A stretch of DNA of 53,068 bases from Priapulus caudatus (lineage: Eukaryota > Priapulida > Priapulimorpha > Priapulimorphida > Priapulidae), in NCBI RefSeq assembly GCF_000485595.1, contig NW_014577333.1:8659-61726 (forward strand), written 5' to 3'. Position 1 is the first letter of the stretch. The number at the start of each line of letters is the position of its first letter. A model generated the notes under the pieces. The model made no database searches. It saw nothing but the letters and a program-made list of their open reading frames with translations, and had not been told where the DNA came from. The position numbers were made by a program, and so were the translations under genes. Positions 24,902-38,915 of the stretch are shown here, one piece after another.

Positions 24902-27900
24902 TTTACTCTCTCCTCTCTCTTCTCCTCTCCTCTCTCTCCATCACATCGCCTCACTCATCTGCCATTCTTTCGATTCTTTTTTCTCTCCTACTCTATTTCT
25001 CCGTCTCGTCATCCGTCTCTCCTGCTCTCTCTCTCTCTCTCTCTCATCTTTCTCTCTCTCTCTCTCTCTCTCCTGCTCTCCGTCTGCGTCTCATCTCTCC
25101 TCTCTTTCTTTCGATCTCCCTCTCTCTCTCTCTCCTGCTCTCGCTTTCTCGTCTTCTGCATCTCTTCTGCTCTCTCTCCTCTCGCTCTCTCTCTCCTCTC
25201 TATCATCTCTCTCTCATCCTGCTCTCTCTCTCTACTCTCTCTCTCTCTCTCTCGTCCCTCCCTCCCACTCTCTCTCCTCTCTCTCTCTCTCTGCTCTCTC
25301 TATAATATATATATATATATATATATATAGTATATATATATATATATATACGAGAGAGAGAGAGAGAGAGAGAGAGAGGCAGAGAGCGAGAAGAAATAAA
25401 GAAGAGCTGTTTGTGGCTGTTTTCTATCATGATAACGTGCTGAGAAGGACCGAGTGACCACGATTAGATTCTAGTCGTCTATATTAATCTATATATACAT
25501 ATAATATATATATATATACATGTGACCGGGGATACACGCGTGCGCGCCGCGACCCGCGAGAGAGAAAGGGGCAACAAGACGTGAGAGTCCCGGGGGGGCG
25601 CGGGGGAGGCGAATTTAAACAGTCCGCGGTGGCTCCAGTTTAGTAACTCACACGAAACACGCCACACTGTGCGTGCTCGTTTCGTCTCTTCATTTTCTCT
25701 CTCGTCTCTTCAGTGGTCCTCTCTTTCTCTCTCTCGTTGGGCTCATCTCTCCTCTCCGTTTCCTTCTCTTCTTCCCTCTCTCTCTCGCGTCTCTTCTATC
25801 GCCTCTGTCCCTCTCTTCTCTCTCTCCGTCTCTCACAGCCAGTCAAAGCGACGCGTCTCCGCTCCTCGAACCGGCACACTCTTTACTCGTCTCACACACT
25901 CGGGTCTCGTCCTTCTATTCTCTCACAGGCACAGAAGGCGCCATACAGGTGAAAGGGACCCCGCGGGCGGTTACACAGCGGCGGTCGATTGCCTGCTCGG
26001 TTTTAATGCCTTTAGCCTCGGAGCGGATGTTACGTGCTCAAGGCCGAATCGAATGTTGGGCTTGCTGCCTGCAAGCGATTACATCGTTTCCCTCATGTTT
26101 GAATCTGGCTGTTTTGATCGAGAAATCAATCATTGGATTCGCACTGCTCTCCTCTTCTCTCATCTCATCTCCTTCGTCATGTTTAGTCTCAGATGAATCG
26201 CCGAAAAGACGTAGCCGTGTCGGTTCTCTCTCCGTTCTCGCCGGGTCTCTCTCACACGACGCAGTATCCCGAGCAGATCTCAGGCGGCGGCAGCTAAACC
26301 GTTTGGTGGCTTTTGCCAAGGCAGAGCGATGGGCGACCGGAGGACAGCGGGCTTCTCCTCGAGAATTCACGGAGATTCGTATGCCATCGCATGCAGGCGA
26401 GACCGAAACTAGCCGGAGGCTTTAATCTCGCGATCCCCCTAGCGCGATGATTCGACCCTACGTACTATTGTCTCATCTCTGTTCTATCTCTACTCCATAT
26501 ATATACTATTCATATACGTCTTCTCTCCTTTAATCTCTAATATATATAGATCGTATATATATATATATATATGCTCCCACGCCAGGCATAATCTATAGCT
26601 CCGTCTGAAGCCTCGTCTCGCGCATTCGTCGTTCTCTCTCGTCTCTCTCTCCTACGTTACTCTCCCGTGCTCGTCCGAGATCTGCGAGTTGTTAGTTCGC
26701 GCATCTCTTCTGCGCATGCACTCGCTAATTGCACTCCTCATAGTATTCCAGTGCATCTCTTCATTAATACTCCGTTTCGGCTTCGTCGGGCGCGGGCAGC
26801 ATCATCATTTTAGGGAGGACTCTGCATGATTTATTAAGTGGGAGAGATTTACTATTTAATTTTTCAGGCAACAGCGAACATTAATCCGATCAGTGATGGA
26901 CGGCCGTCTTCGTGGAAATATCTCATGGACAAAGTGGTTTTTCTAGAGACTGCACTTACCTAAAACTTTGGGTAGGCGTTGGAAATCTAGAGTTGAGATA
27001 GTGTCAGTCTGACATCAGGAATACTGTGGTCCCGTCAGAACTCTGGTCAACACTATGACCTCAGCGGCTTGGAGGCCAAGAGAGAATATGCTTTTAGAAA
27101 TATTCAGAGAAATCCTTCTGGGCAGACATGTCCCCGACCGAAGTACCCAACTCAAGCGTCTGGCGGTGCCATTATCCAGGAGAACTCTGGGGGGGCTGCG
27201 TTATGTCTCAACCTATGTTAACGAGGTATTTCGGGCCCTGGCGGCCATCCCTCCCCCTCCCCTGTCTCAGGGTTTAATCAATTAGTCTGGATATTACGAC
27301 CACCGCTGGGAAAGGGACAGGTTCTGAAAGACCTGGGGGAATATATAATGGAAAGGAGGCCAAAAGAGAGAGAGAGAGTATTCGTGTGGCGAGACAGAAT
27401 GAAGAGTTAAGATTCATGTCGGATTTAATTTGTTCAAGTTGTAACTGTTTATATTATAGCTTATGTGGCTCATCAGCTCATCGGCAGTCAACACTAACAC
27501 GTAGTTCACTCGCTACCAGAAACCACACAACAATTGCGGGTTCTTAGAATTTTTCTCGCTCGAACCTTGATATAACGTCGCGAAATTATACTCACGGTAC
27601 CTTACCATTTACCAGCCTTTCAGGACAAAACTGCCCATATATTATCATAGAGAATAGAGTGTCGTGCTATGTGCATCCTACATACTATTCACCAGTAAAT
27701 ACTCATAACGACTATTCAATCAAAATCGGATTCGCCCTTCAAACGTACCCAAATTTAGATAAACTTCCAAGATGATTCGCAATTTGAAAAGCACAACAAT
27801 ACAATAGTTCTACACAGAAGAAGAATCTCTTACGTCTCACATATGTCGTTATAAATGTGAGCTAAAAACCTTCCCTAGCCGCAAGCCGAGTAAAGCGAAC

Positions 27901-30900
27901 GCACAGTAGTTAAAATAAGTTGCTGTGCTGGGCCGTGACGTGTGTTGGGCGTGATCAAGGACTGGTTGGCAGGTAAGTGTCGGCTCATGTGTAGCATTTA
28001 GTTGGGCGTGGCGCGACGAGAAGAATTGCTTTGCTGTTGTCATGTGTGGTAGGTGTACTGATAGTGTCGGTTGTGTGTATGCTGGTAGGTGTGGTGTGTG
28101 TCGTGTGTTGGGTGATGAATGTGTCCGATGGATGCCTCTATCGGGCTGGATTGATTGATGTGAGCACGCGCGAAAGAGGCGGTAATTGGATTGTGGTCAG
28201 TGTGGGAGGCAGGGGGGAGGGGAGCGCTGTGATAGTAATGAGTATATGTATATGTAGTATGTAGTATTGATCATGGGTTATGTATCGTATGTACTGGTCA
28301 TTAGATTGTACGATAGCTATGTCATGTATGTCTGTAGTGACTATGTGCTGTACTGTCTAATGGTATCGTAAATATGGTGTGCATAACAACACCACGCCGT
28401 TTACATACTTAGCATACATTACACGATTCGGCCACTCCCAGGCCCGGCCGCTCACCTAACCAGGTACGGGAGCATGCCGCAACAGCCGGGTCGCTATGCC
28501 ACAGTATTTCTATGTCCACATAAATAGTAGTGGGTGTTCGTGCCCCGCTACCAAACCGTGGCCAATCAATGAGCCAGGGCTCTCATGCAACGTCTATTAT
28601 ATGTGTATATCGGGCATAGTGGCGAGCCTATAATAGTTCGACTGGCTCAGACCGAACGCAGTCACACAGTGTTGTTTGCACCACCTTGTGCGTGGCTTTA
28701 CATGGCAGCAACGCGAAGAGCATTGAAAGGTAAGGCTCCGATTGGGAGAATCACGCATAGCTCAGGTGCTTTTAGCCGCGGTATGTGTGTCATCTTTGTC
28801 AATCGTATCGCGTATCAAAGTTGAGCACGCATACTATAATCTTGAGCGTTCTCTACTAAGTGGCGTGCAAGTGCCGCTAAGTGCCTAAGTCACTTAGAAG
28901 GGTACGTGACCAATTAGCCGCTGAGACCAATGGCGAGAGGATAGGGCATCCTCGGAGGAGTCGCAAGTAATGCAGTTGAGCGGGTTCTCTTGAGTTTTTC
29001 GCGACAGGAGAGAGCTAGGAGAAGGAGCCCGGCTAAACTGTTGAGGATTAGCGCGGCTCAGTAATTAGAAATTACTGTGCGAGAGCATCCATCGCGAGGA
29101 GGTCCAGTGGAATGACATTATCGCGACGTGACGCAATTATCCAGGCGCCATGGGAACTAAATATGGGGAGGGCATCCTCATTGGACGTTAGTCGCCAGAT
29201 AAGGGCAGTTAGCGGTCTCTTGAGGTCGCGCGAGGATCCTCGAAGGGTGCCAGCGGTAATGGGATTAGGCGGACGCGACGATAATGTAAGAGCCGAGGAG
29301 TGATCCTCACGAGGGTGTATATCATATAAATGTATCACTGTGGGCACGAATTTTCCGCGCGCGGTGTTCCGCTATGGGCGTCGCGTGATTGTTATATAGC
29401 TGGGTGCATTGTGTGCTGGTGGTGTTCGGTGATGTGTGTGTTTGTGTCGTGTGGCTCGTGCTGTGTGTGTGTAGTGGTGTGTGTGTGTGTCGTGTGTGGT
29501 GTGTGTGTGGGTGTCGTGTGTGGTGTGTGTGTGTGTGTGTGTGGATGCTGTGGGTGGTTAGTAGAAAAGTGTGTGGCGTAGTGTCGCTCGTAGATGTAGA
29601 GAAGTGGTGGTGTGGTGAGGTGTGAATTGTATCACGGTTGTCACTCCGTAAGTGTGCTTTGGGTTCTCGAGTTCGCGCAGGCGGTCAGGAGAGTTCTGAC
29701 GTGCGTCGACTGTGCATGGCGTGCTTACCAACGACGAGTGATCGCTTGCGTCAGGTAGGTCGTGTGGTGAGCTAAAGTAGGTAAATAGTGTGTTGATAGA
29801 ATTACCTCGAGGGCTCGTATGTATAGACAGAAGCGCGAGAGAAGTGAGAGAACTGGGCTTTTCTGCTTTTATTGCTAATGGTTCTTTTGATATCATACAA
29901 CATTAGAATCTACAACTGTCAAGATAAGTAAGAAACATCGGGCTTACGATATTTTGGCTGCCGACGCTGGTAGATATGCGCTGTGTGCAGTGTTCCTGTT
30001 GGGGGTCATGATCAATATGGTGGAGGGTGCTTCACTTATAGCGGTAGTGTGACACAAGGCAGCTGCTGGGGACACTCGCGTACCGTGCGCTGAGTGACTT
30101 CTGGCGTGGCGCGCGTGCTGTGCGGAGAAGAGAGGATTGCGGGCAGCGCTGAACTCAAGACATGTCAAGCGACCTGATCCGGTCGGGTCAATAACATATA
30201 TGATAGTTGCGATCACTTTCAAACGAGCGTTACGACGGAAAATGATCAACCTGGATCGCACCTCTGTAGGGTATCACTACACTGAGGGGAGCGAAAATTG
30301 GCACTCATTGGGTTCGGGTTTAGTCGTATCGCACTGAAGAACTGATATATTGCGTTGTGCATCTTTTTACTGTTCCACCACTATGATTATACGTTGCATA
30401 GACTTGGTGCAGTGTTAAAGAGATTGTAGTTCATTACTATCGTAGATGTACTCATTGTGCGCATAACGGCGTGCGAGTGTTATCGATTCCGCCAGCGTGC
30501 ATTAGTTAGCGCGCGACATACGCGCATGCCATAGATGGCTTGTACTTGGGAGAATTCCGCTGCAATTTCTTGTGTATGAGTCGAGATAAACGATGATGAA
30601 TGAATGCTCGTAGTATGTGAATTAGACAGAGAGAATGCTGATATAGATAGGAAATTAATGGCAGATGATATGCTGATAATGGCTTTGATCGAGTAATTAC
30701 GAATCGTATTCTACCTTATGTATGCTTGCGTATTGACGATCTTCGCTGTGTTGCGTGTGTGTTCATCGGGTGCGCTGTGCTACGTCTCTTACTCGCATGT
30801 GTGTGCGTGTGTAGTTGATGGTATACGCGCTTTACTACAGCGCGTATGCGACAATCGTGTTGGCGCACGTCATGGATGTGAGCTGTGAGAAAGTGACCAT

Positions 30901-33900
30901 GTAAACGCGAAGCAGCTACCGTCTGCCATGTGATTGTGATCATGTACGGCGGTGTACATTACGGAGAAGATAACGGAGGCATTGCCTTGCTCACTGACAC
31001 CCCCGGTAACGTGTGTGTAGACGTGTGCGCTCGCAACGATAGGTGTCTGCGGGGGACAGCTTAACGGCCCCGCTTGTGTACGTCGGGGACAGGCTTTAAC
31101 CCCAGCGTTGTGTTCTGCCAGGGATAGCTTCACGCTTTCCCAGAATGGATCCCGCCGGGCCGCCACCCGCTCAAAATATCGACAATCACACCGATCTGGC
31201 ACCATGTGAGTTAGCGAATGCGTTACGCCCAAGCGCGTTGAATTTCGGGCGCTGCTACATTTCATCACGGTCTAACGTGTGGCTGAAAGCTCCGACTTCC
31301 AGTCATCCAAAGGACACGATTTACTGGCGATAACGCGCCACCTGTGCGAAACGGTTCGACGACTGGCTGCAGGCGGCTTTGAATTGGAGAAGTTAGAATT
31401 GGTCCGGACGCTTCGTCGTTACGTCGTATTTGGCCTGTCCAGCTTGGGAGGTCATGCTGCCGATTTCTCGTCGCCTTCTGCTTGAGGCAGTCTATCAATG
31501 ACTTGGAAAGATCAAGCGCGAACAGCTGACAAAACGGCTTCCGTGATCCGGCTGCGAGTAAAGTCGACAGCGCAGAATGCGCTGAAGAATTTTTCAAGCA
31601 GAGTATACGGCGAACATATTCGCATATGGTGGACAGATTGTTGACAGTGCTCGCACTACGCGCGATTCCGGCGAGCCGCTTTCACGGCGCTGAGAGGCAG
31701 AGCCGCGCTCGTCGACATTCTTTCTGGATGGACTAAGGTCGGTTCCATACCCAGCGACTGTTGCTTCATCGCAACCTCTACGACGTTGACTGCCGGCATC
31801 GACCTTGCGGGCCGACGAACACGTACAGAGTCGTCTCTTGTGACACGACGACAAAATCGTAGGTGCGACGCATTCGCTGACCCTATGACACGACAGAGCC
31901 TATGGATGTTAATCTGCTTAGAGAGGTGCGCGTCTTGCGTACACGATTAAGCAAGCCGTGCCACCGGTTCAGTCACCCTTCGATGAATGAGTCATCACGA
32001 GACAATGACACAGGCGCCACGTTCAGAGACGACACCGTGCGCCCAGAGATGGCCCTCCCGTAGCCCGCAGCAATCGCGCCAATGGCGACCTCCGCTCACG
32101 AGTACGACGCGATCAGCGTCCACGTGCTGTTGTAATCAGTCTTACTTACACCTGCTTCGGCGGGGCCAACGGATGACTACTGCAGCGCACGCATTCAATC
32201 TCCAACGCGGTGGGCATCTACCGCAAGCTTCCGCGCGACACTCGTTGTTATGAGTGCGGACAACTAGGTCACTACCGCGTGACTCGCCCTCTTCGCCGCC
32301 GCTTAGATGATTCGGAGGCGACCCCGCGACGCAATCGCACACGCCACTTACCTCACAACTTATAGCATGCATGAATCTGCAGCAATGCGGATCGCCGCGC
32401 TACGCTATCATCTTACAGCGCCGATGTGGCGGTATTACGTCGGCTGCACTCTCACTTACGGCTCTCATTGACACTGGTAGCGATTTGTACGCATTATCGA
32501 CTTTGCCGCATGGCTTCACTTACCCAATACACGTACGGGCGGCTGCTAAGTTTTCACGCCGCCGTCCGCGCGCAAAGCAGATGCCCATGCTTCGTTTCGG
32601 TCACCGCGATAAGCTGCATCCTTGTAGGCAATCCGCCACTTTGCGCAATTTTAGCTGGGAACGAGTAATCACCCTTGCATAAGGTGGCTTAAGAGTGATT
32701 CGAAATTTGACGGCACAGGTTGCATAATCGGCTGACGAGGGCGCGCCGACTTCTTATCGGCTAACCGAGTCAACATCGGATTTCGACCCGGAGTGCTTGC
32801 AGTCTGTAAGAGTGCGTGGTCAGCCAGTTAAACCTTCGTCCGGGTCGACGTATGCCTCCCCACCCCTCAACTTGCTTTCATCGACCGATGAACGTCCGTG
32901 TTGCCCCCTCATATCGGCGACAGTGCTTCTGGTCGTGTAACCCCGCCATTCCGACCAGGCGGGCTTACACTACTCTTTGTTCATAAGCGTCCTCCGGCTT
33001 TCAAATCAAACTGTTTTCGTAGTAAATCCCAGCTCATCATGCTGCCCGCTCAGTCCCGAGGTCACAGCAAGGCCGGGCACACAATTCTTGCTGGCATAAG
33101 AGAACCTGTCAAGATCGCGCTATCTCATTGCTTCATAATGGCCGTTGTGGCCATAGTTGAAGCCACCACCCCCTGCCCCATATATCGGGTTTATTACGCC
33201 TGCACCAACGAGTCTAAAATCAAGCGCAGACGATAACGAACCCCGCACCTTTGACTATAATTCAGATCAGTCGACCACGTCAAAGTGATTCTCCGCCAGC
33301 AGAGCGACACTTTTGAAATTTTTACGTGCTATCACAACAGTTCATTGGGCGGCATACGGAGCGCACAGCTTAAGGCATGTAACGCACCTCTGCGATTTCA
33401 GATCATACCGGGGATGCTAACCATTCAAACCACGCACCCTAATCGCAATGGTCCCGGAGAAGCAAAATCATCGTGTTCAGGCAACAAGTGAAAGCTCATT
33501 AGACAGATGGGATCATTCGCTGGGCCCTCCAATGTCGGCCTGGTCGTCCGACGTACTTTGGTTAAGAAAAGACTGGCGAGACATGCGCATGTGTGTCTGA
33601 TTATCGACGTTATTAAAACTCAGTCACAGTAGGGGCGTCCTACCCCTACCTGTCTGAAGATGTCCATGCCGACGAACGCATATAGGACAGGCCTACAATA
33701 TTTACTACTCTTGATCACTCAAAAGGCGGTGTACAAAATCAGATCCCACTAGCAGAGTAAGGCCGTTCGCTGAAGAGCTGAGCTGTTCGTAAACGCGAAA
33801 GATTTATGAAATTAAATTTACTAAACGCGCTTTTATGTGACTGCCAGTAATAAAACGCAGCGGGTTACACACGGTCACTCGATCTACATATTTTCGTCTC

Positions 33901-36246
33901 CGAGCGGGTTCATCGATTACGTCCCTGCAGAGGACTCCGGTCGTCAGCAGTAGTGTTGCTGCATGTTGCGTTGTAGTATGTGACGTGTGTGTGAGTGGTG
34001 TTGTGTGTGCTGGCATTTGTAGTCGTGTCGTCGTGGTGTATGTTGTGTGTGGTATAGCCCGAGCACCATGTAGACTTGAGTGCGAGCGTTGTGTGCGTGG
34101 CAGGCGCGCGTGCGTGTTTTGTGCGCGGTGTTATTGGTAACTAATGGTGGCGAAGCAGACCGATAGGACATAGATGCCCCTATAAGATTTCGTTTAATGC
34201 TTTCTGTGCATGGCGTCACCTGCTATCCTTATCGAACACGAAGTCTTTTGCCTGCGGTCCATGCAATTACTACTTATTAATGTCCCCCAGTAGGGGTCAT
34301 ACTCCTCGATCAAGGCACGGTGTAGATGAAGAACAGGCTTCAGGCACAGCATGGAAATGGNNNNNNNNNNNNNNNNNNNNNNNNNCGGCAGTGGTCAGTG
34401 AAGCCAAAGACTTAATGTGATGATAAAGAAGTTGCAGGTGACAGGCGCGAACGCCTTATTACTTCGCCCAAGAGGTTTGATGTTGCATTTACAGAATCCG
34501 TCGGCCGCCACCAAGGATTTTTTGTGGGGTGTAATAAACAAAGGTAAGTGATTAATCAAGTCACCCTGCGCCTGCAAGAACGCTCGCATCGCAACCTAAG
34601 CTGTTAAAGTGTTTAATACGAAATCATATAGGCCGATAGGCAGCTATGGTGTTTTCCAAAAATGGCTCTGAGGTGGTAATGTTTTACATGGTTGATAAAA
34701 GTGGTTTTTAATTATTCACCTACCACAGTTGTTAGGAGGCTTTAAAATGATTAAACTCGTCGGCCAAAGCTGAGCGAGTTGAGTCCAATAAGTAACTCGC
34801 CAGAGGATAGCCGCGGATGCCCAGGGGGGTCACTAGCTGGAAAGGAACCAATTTCAATGCATATAGAATGATTCGTGTGCCTACCTCATAGTAAGGAGAA
34901 ATGTAAGTCTGGCAGGCAGCGCGCTGTGGTGTGGTACAGTTGGGTCTTTGAAAGAGCACCGCAAAATTGAGGCTAGATAGCTGGAAAGGAAACCCATGTA
35001 AAGCTATTGAAAATGTTCGCAATGGCGCCAGTGTCAGGAATGGGACACTGCGCAAATTTTTAGTGGTGGTGCGCATAGCGCCAGAGTAAAAAACCGATAA
35101 CCAAAATTGAGGCTAGATTAGCTGGAAGAAAACCTCTGCACGCATTGGAATATGTTCAGCATAGTCGCCAAGGTATCGTGATGCCTGCCAGAATAATCAG
35201 TGTGGTGTATCCGCCAGAGCCCCACTGCGGCCACCCCTAAAATTGAGCTAGATTAGCTGAGAGGCAACCCATGAAACCTATTGGAAAATGTTTGGGCATG
35301 TCCAGTTATCAGGAATCGGAGCAGCTTGCAGAATTTTTTAGTGGTGGGGCGCATGCGCGCAGGAGCTAAAAACGTTTACCCCAAATTGAGCGTAAGATTA
35401 GCTGGAAGGAACTTTGGAGCCATGAGTAAAATGTCCGCATAGCTCTGCAGGTATTGGTGAATTGCACTGCCAGAATAATTCAGTGGTGGGTGTATAGCTC
35501 AGACGCCTCACTGCCACTCCCATAAAATTGAGCTAGTAATTAGGCTGGAAATAAAACTGTTTGAAACCCTTGGGAAATTGTTGCGGCTTTTAAGTCGGAG
35601 GTATCGGTGAATGGCACTGCCAGGAATAATTCAGTGGTTTTGTGGGGGGGTGTGCTCACCAGACGCCTAACTGCCGCCCCGCCTTTATTCTTTAGATAGA
35701 TTAGCCTCAGAAGTGAGATAAGGAGTCAGTTGATCGGTACTTGCTGATTAGCTGGATAGGGTGAACCACTGATTCGCGGCACTCGGGCCCAGCTTTGCTT
35801 CTCTATCCCGTTCTTTTCATGTTGTTAATTTGCAGAATGAATCCTTTCAACAATATCTCGAATGTACAACACATTGATTGATGAATACAACATTATTCGC
35901 TTATATAAAGCATTCTCTCACGCACTTTTCATTTTTCATATACAGTGTATATAGAGTGTTATATAAGTAAGTATAGTCCCCTGATGAGGCGGACCCTTCA
36001 CTGGAGCTAATATGAAAAGAAGAAAAGAAGAAGATGTCTCAAATCATGCGCAAGACAAATTAGCCTGATAGTTTTTCTCATCATAAAGCATACGGCGAAT
36101 AAATAAATAAAAATATTACTCACAACGTCATCATACAAGGTATTGACAAAAGGTATTTTATTTTAATATAAAATGAACATCATATGGCGATTCCTTACAA
36201 TTCCAAATCGACATTATTGCTCCCAAATTGTAGCATCCAGTTAAAG

Positions 36247-36283
<37 letters not shown>

Positions 36284-37153
36284 CATTTTTTATTATTTCT
36301 TTATCATTCAGACTCAGTATAGTCAAATCCAATTTAATAATCAACGTAATAATTTTAGTTTAGAACCATCATGTTTTATGTCATTTATCATATTTGACAT
36401 TTCTGACTTTACCCCTTGCAGACCCAGAAAAGTGAAACTATTACAAGTTGTCTAATTAAATAGTTTCAACATTGCAAATTAAAGAGCTGTATATAGACCA
36501 AACTTCGATCGTAGCAATCTACTAAAATTGTTGTTCTACAAGAATTCCCCGTCTTGCCCCTCTATCAGAGTCCTTTCATCATTCCATGCTTCACCATCTT
36601 GAATCGCTGCAGTACATTCCAACTCGGAATATGTTTCTGTCACCTTTCACGTCAATGTCCTGTGGGTTATGTTATTGGCATTTTAAATAAGCTCTCTGGT
36701 ACGCGCCGACTTAGAAACCATGTTGGCTTCAATAGTTGTCTTCAGATGACACCATATCGTTGGTGATAAACGTTCCGGCGAGGAGATGCTGTCAGGCACG
36801 TGTGCCACAACGCGGCTAAACATAACTGTGTTCGTACGTAACTTTATTACTCTCGGTTCTACGAGAAAGGTGGGTAGCAAACGACAGTGTTCAACGGCGC
36901 TTTGACGTTTGTGCCAGTGGATTTGTGTGTTGCGGTGTGTGCGTGCGTGCGTGCGTCGCGCATGTGAGTGAGTGAGCTTGTGTTTGTGGTGTGTGTGCGC
37001 AGCCGGCGCTGTGTGTGTGTGTGGGGTGTGTCCGCGCTGCGGAGTGTGTGTATGCTCGCTCTCTCTCTCCTGGCTTCTCGTCTGCTTCGTCTCTCTCTCT
37101 CTCTCTCGTCTCTTCTTATCTCCGCTCTCTCTCTAGCTGATGTGTGTGTGTTG

Positions 37154-37207
<54 letters not shown>

Positions 37208-38104
37208 GTGTGTGTATGTGTGTGTGAGTGTGAGTGTGCGTGTGTGTATGCGCCTACGTGTATATGCGCTTGTGTGTGTGCGCTTGTGTGCGTTGATGCG
37301 TGTGCGTGCGTGATCGAGTGTGAGTTCATTATACAGTCTATAGCCACCGGACGTTGGCCATCCTGAATGCGCTACTAATTTGTACAAACATGCGCGTATC
37401 TCAACAGAAGCTTATCAAAGGCATTTTGTCTAGCGTACGTAGCATTCAGGTCAGACAAGAACAACACAGAGTCGTTATTGAGGGTGAACAACACACACGC
37501 ATGCATACATCCACACGCACGCATACACAAACATGTGTACACCACTGAAAATCACGCACGCACGCACACACACGCGTACTCACACAGAGCTAGAGAGAGA
37601 GAGAGAGGGGGGAGAGGGGGCGCGCTCTCGCCCTCTCTCTCTCTCTCTTCCACGCTCACTCGTCCTGTCCCTCCCCACTTCTCAGTCTTCGTCCACCTCT
37701 CTTTCTCACCGTGCTCTCCCTTCCTCTCAACCTCCCTCCTCTATCACACCTTCGCTCGCCCCTCCGTCCCCTCCCCTTCCCCATCAATACTGTTCCAGCA
37801 CACAATGGATATACACGGGGCCACGCGTAAGAAAACATGTGGTGAGTGATCGCTGCACCGCTGTTGCTGCTGTGTCCGTCGCGCGTGTTTATTTGTTCTG
37901 AGCGGCAGCGATCCACACGGCATTGTGGACCTCCGGCAGCGGCGGTCAATGGTGGCAACGACAGGTGGTGGCGGGGTCAGGCACGTGCGCCGTATCATCG
38001 GTGTACACGCGCGCGCGCGCGAGAGAGATGACCAGTAAGTGGGTTGACCAGTACTTGCAGTGACCAGAGGGTACTGAGCAGGGTTTACCACGCGTATGTG
38101 CATG

Positions 38105-38175
<71 letters not shown>

Positions 38176-38849
38176 ACATGACTCCGTATAGTGTGCGTGG
38201 GGTTTGTGCGAGCGAGCGTTTCTGCGTGCGTGCGTGCATGCGTGCTTACACGCCTACGTGCGCGTAGGTGTGTGTGAGTGTGTGTGTGATATGGGGATGT
38301 GTAGACAGATGGGGGATGCGCGCGTATAGGTGTGTGTGGGCGTGTATGCATATGGGGATGTGTGGACAGATGTGGGGGGTGCGCGTCCGTGCGCGAGTGC
38401 GTGCGCGTGTGGAAGAGAGGGCGGCGCGGCTACAAGACAGCGTAAATTATATTGCGCACTTCAAACGGTTATGACCAAAATGATCAACTACGAATGTAGG
38501 GTACACACACTAGAGCGAAAATTGCATCATTTCGGTCGGTATCCAACCGAGATGATATATTGCGTTGTGCATCGTAGTTGTATAATAATATAAATAATGG
38601 CAGCTTTGCGATAACACCCGGCTTCTATCTTCTTACTATACGTTTACGTAGCACAATCGTGTCGGCCAATATCATCATGTATAATGTAAAGCGAACAGCT
38701 CCGCATGATGTGACATGTACGGCGGGTGTACATTACGGAGAAGATAACGGGAGGCTGCTGCACTGACACCACGTCCACCCACGCGAGCATGTGAATGCGC
38801 ATATATATGAACGTTTTATGCATATGCGGGTTACAAGTATGATTATGCG

Positions 38850-38915
<66 letters not shown>

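Larger units (their letters stand above)
31010..33930 (+). mobile_element. Broken LTR-type retroelement (gag zinc knuckle plus aspartic protease)
   Basis: Ends are approximate; they are the limits of sequence absent from the counterpart at 38.78-38.94 kb. On the + strand it contains a zinc-knuckle-like CYECGQLGH and, about 200 bp later, a retroviral-type protease motif ALIDTGSD: the gag-to-pol order of Ty3/Gypsy or related elements. Many frame breaks and stops interrupt every frame. No reverse transcriptase YxDD, integrase or clear LTR pair could be recognised. Reading errors and real decay cannot be separated here. Confidence 0.6.

Noticed and set aside
25669-26425. Overlapping Ser/Leu-rich frames of 175 and 250 codons
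   Set aside because: They are driven by CT repeats and readable in more than one register. No splice signals or conserved motifs.
29072-29347. - strand frame tested as a possible Cys-loop exon
   Set aside because: It has no C-x13-C or YPxD motif; the true Cys-loop exon was found at 24654-24736.
35975-36030. CTGATGAGGCGG...GAAAAG considered as another hammerhead
   Set aside because: The sequence between CTGATGA and GAAA cannot form a stem II and no stem III follows.
36859-37387. Long His/Thr-, Cys/Val- and Arg/Glu-rich frames
   Set aside because: Direct translations of GT, CA and GA microsatellites on both strands.
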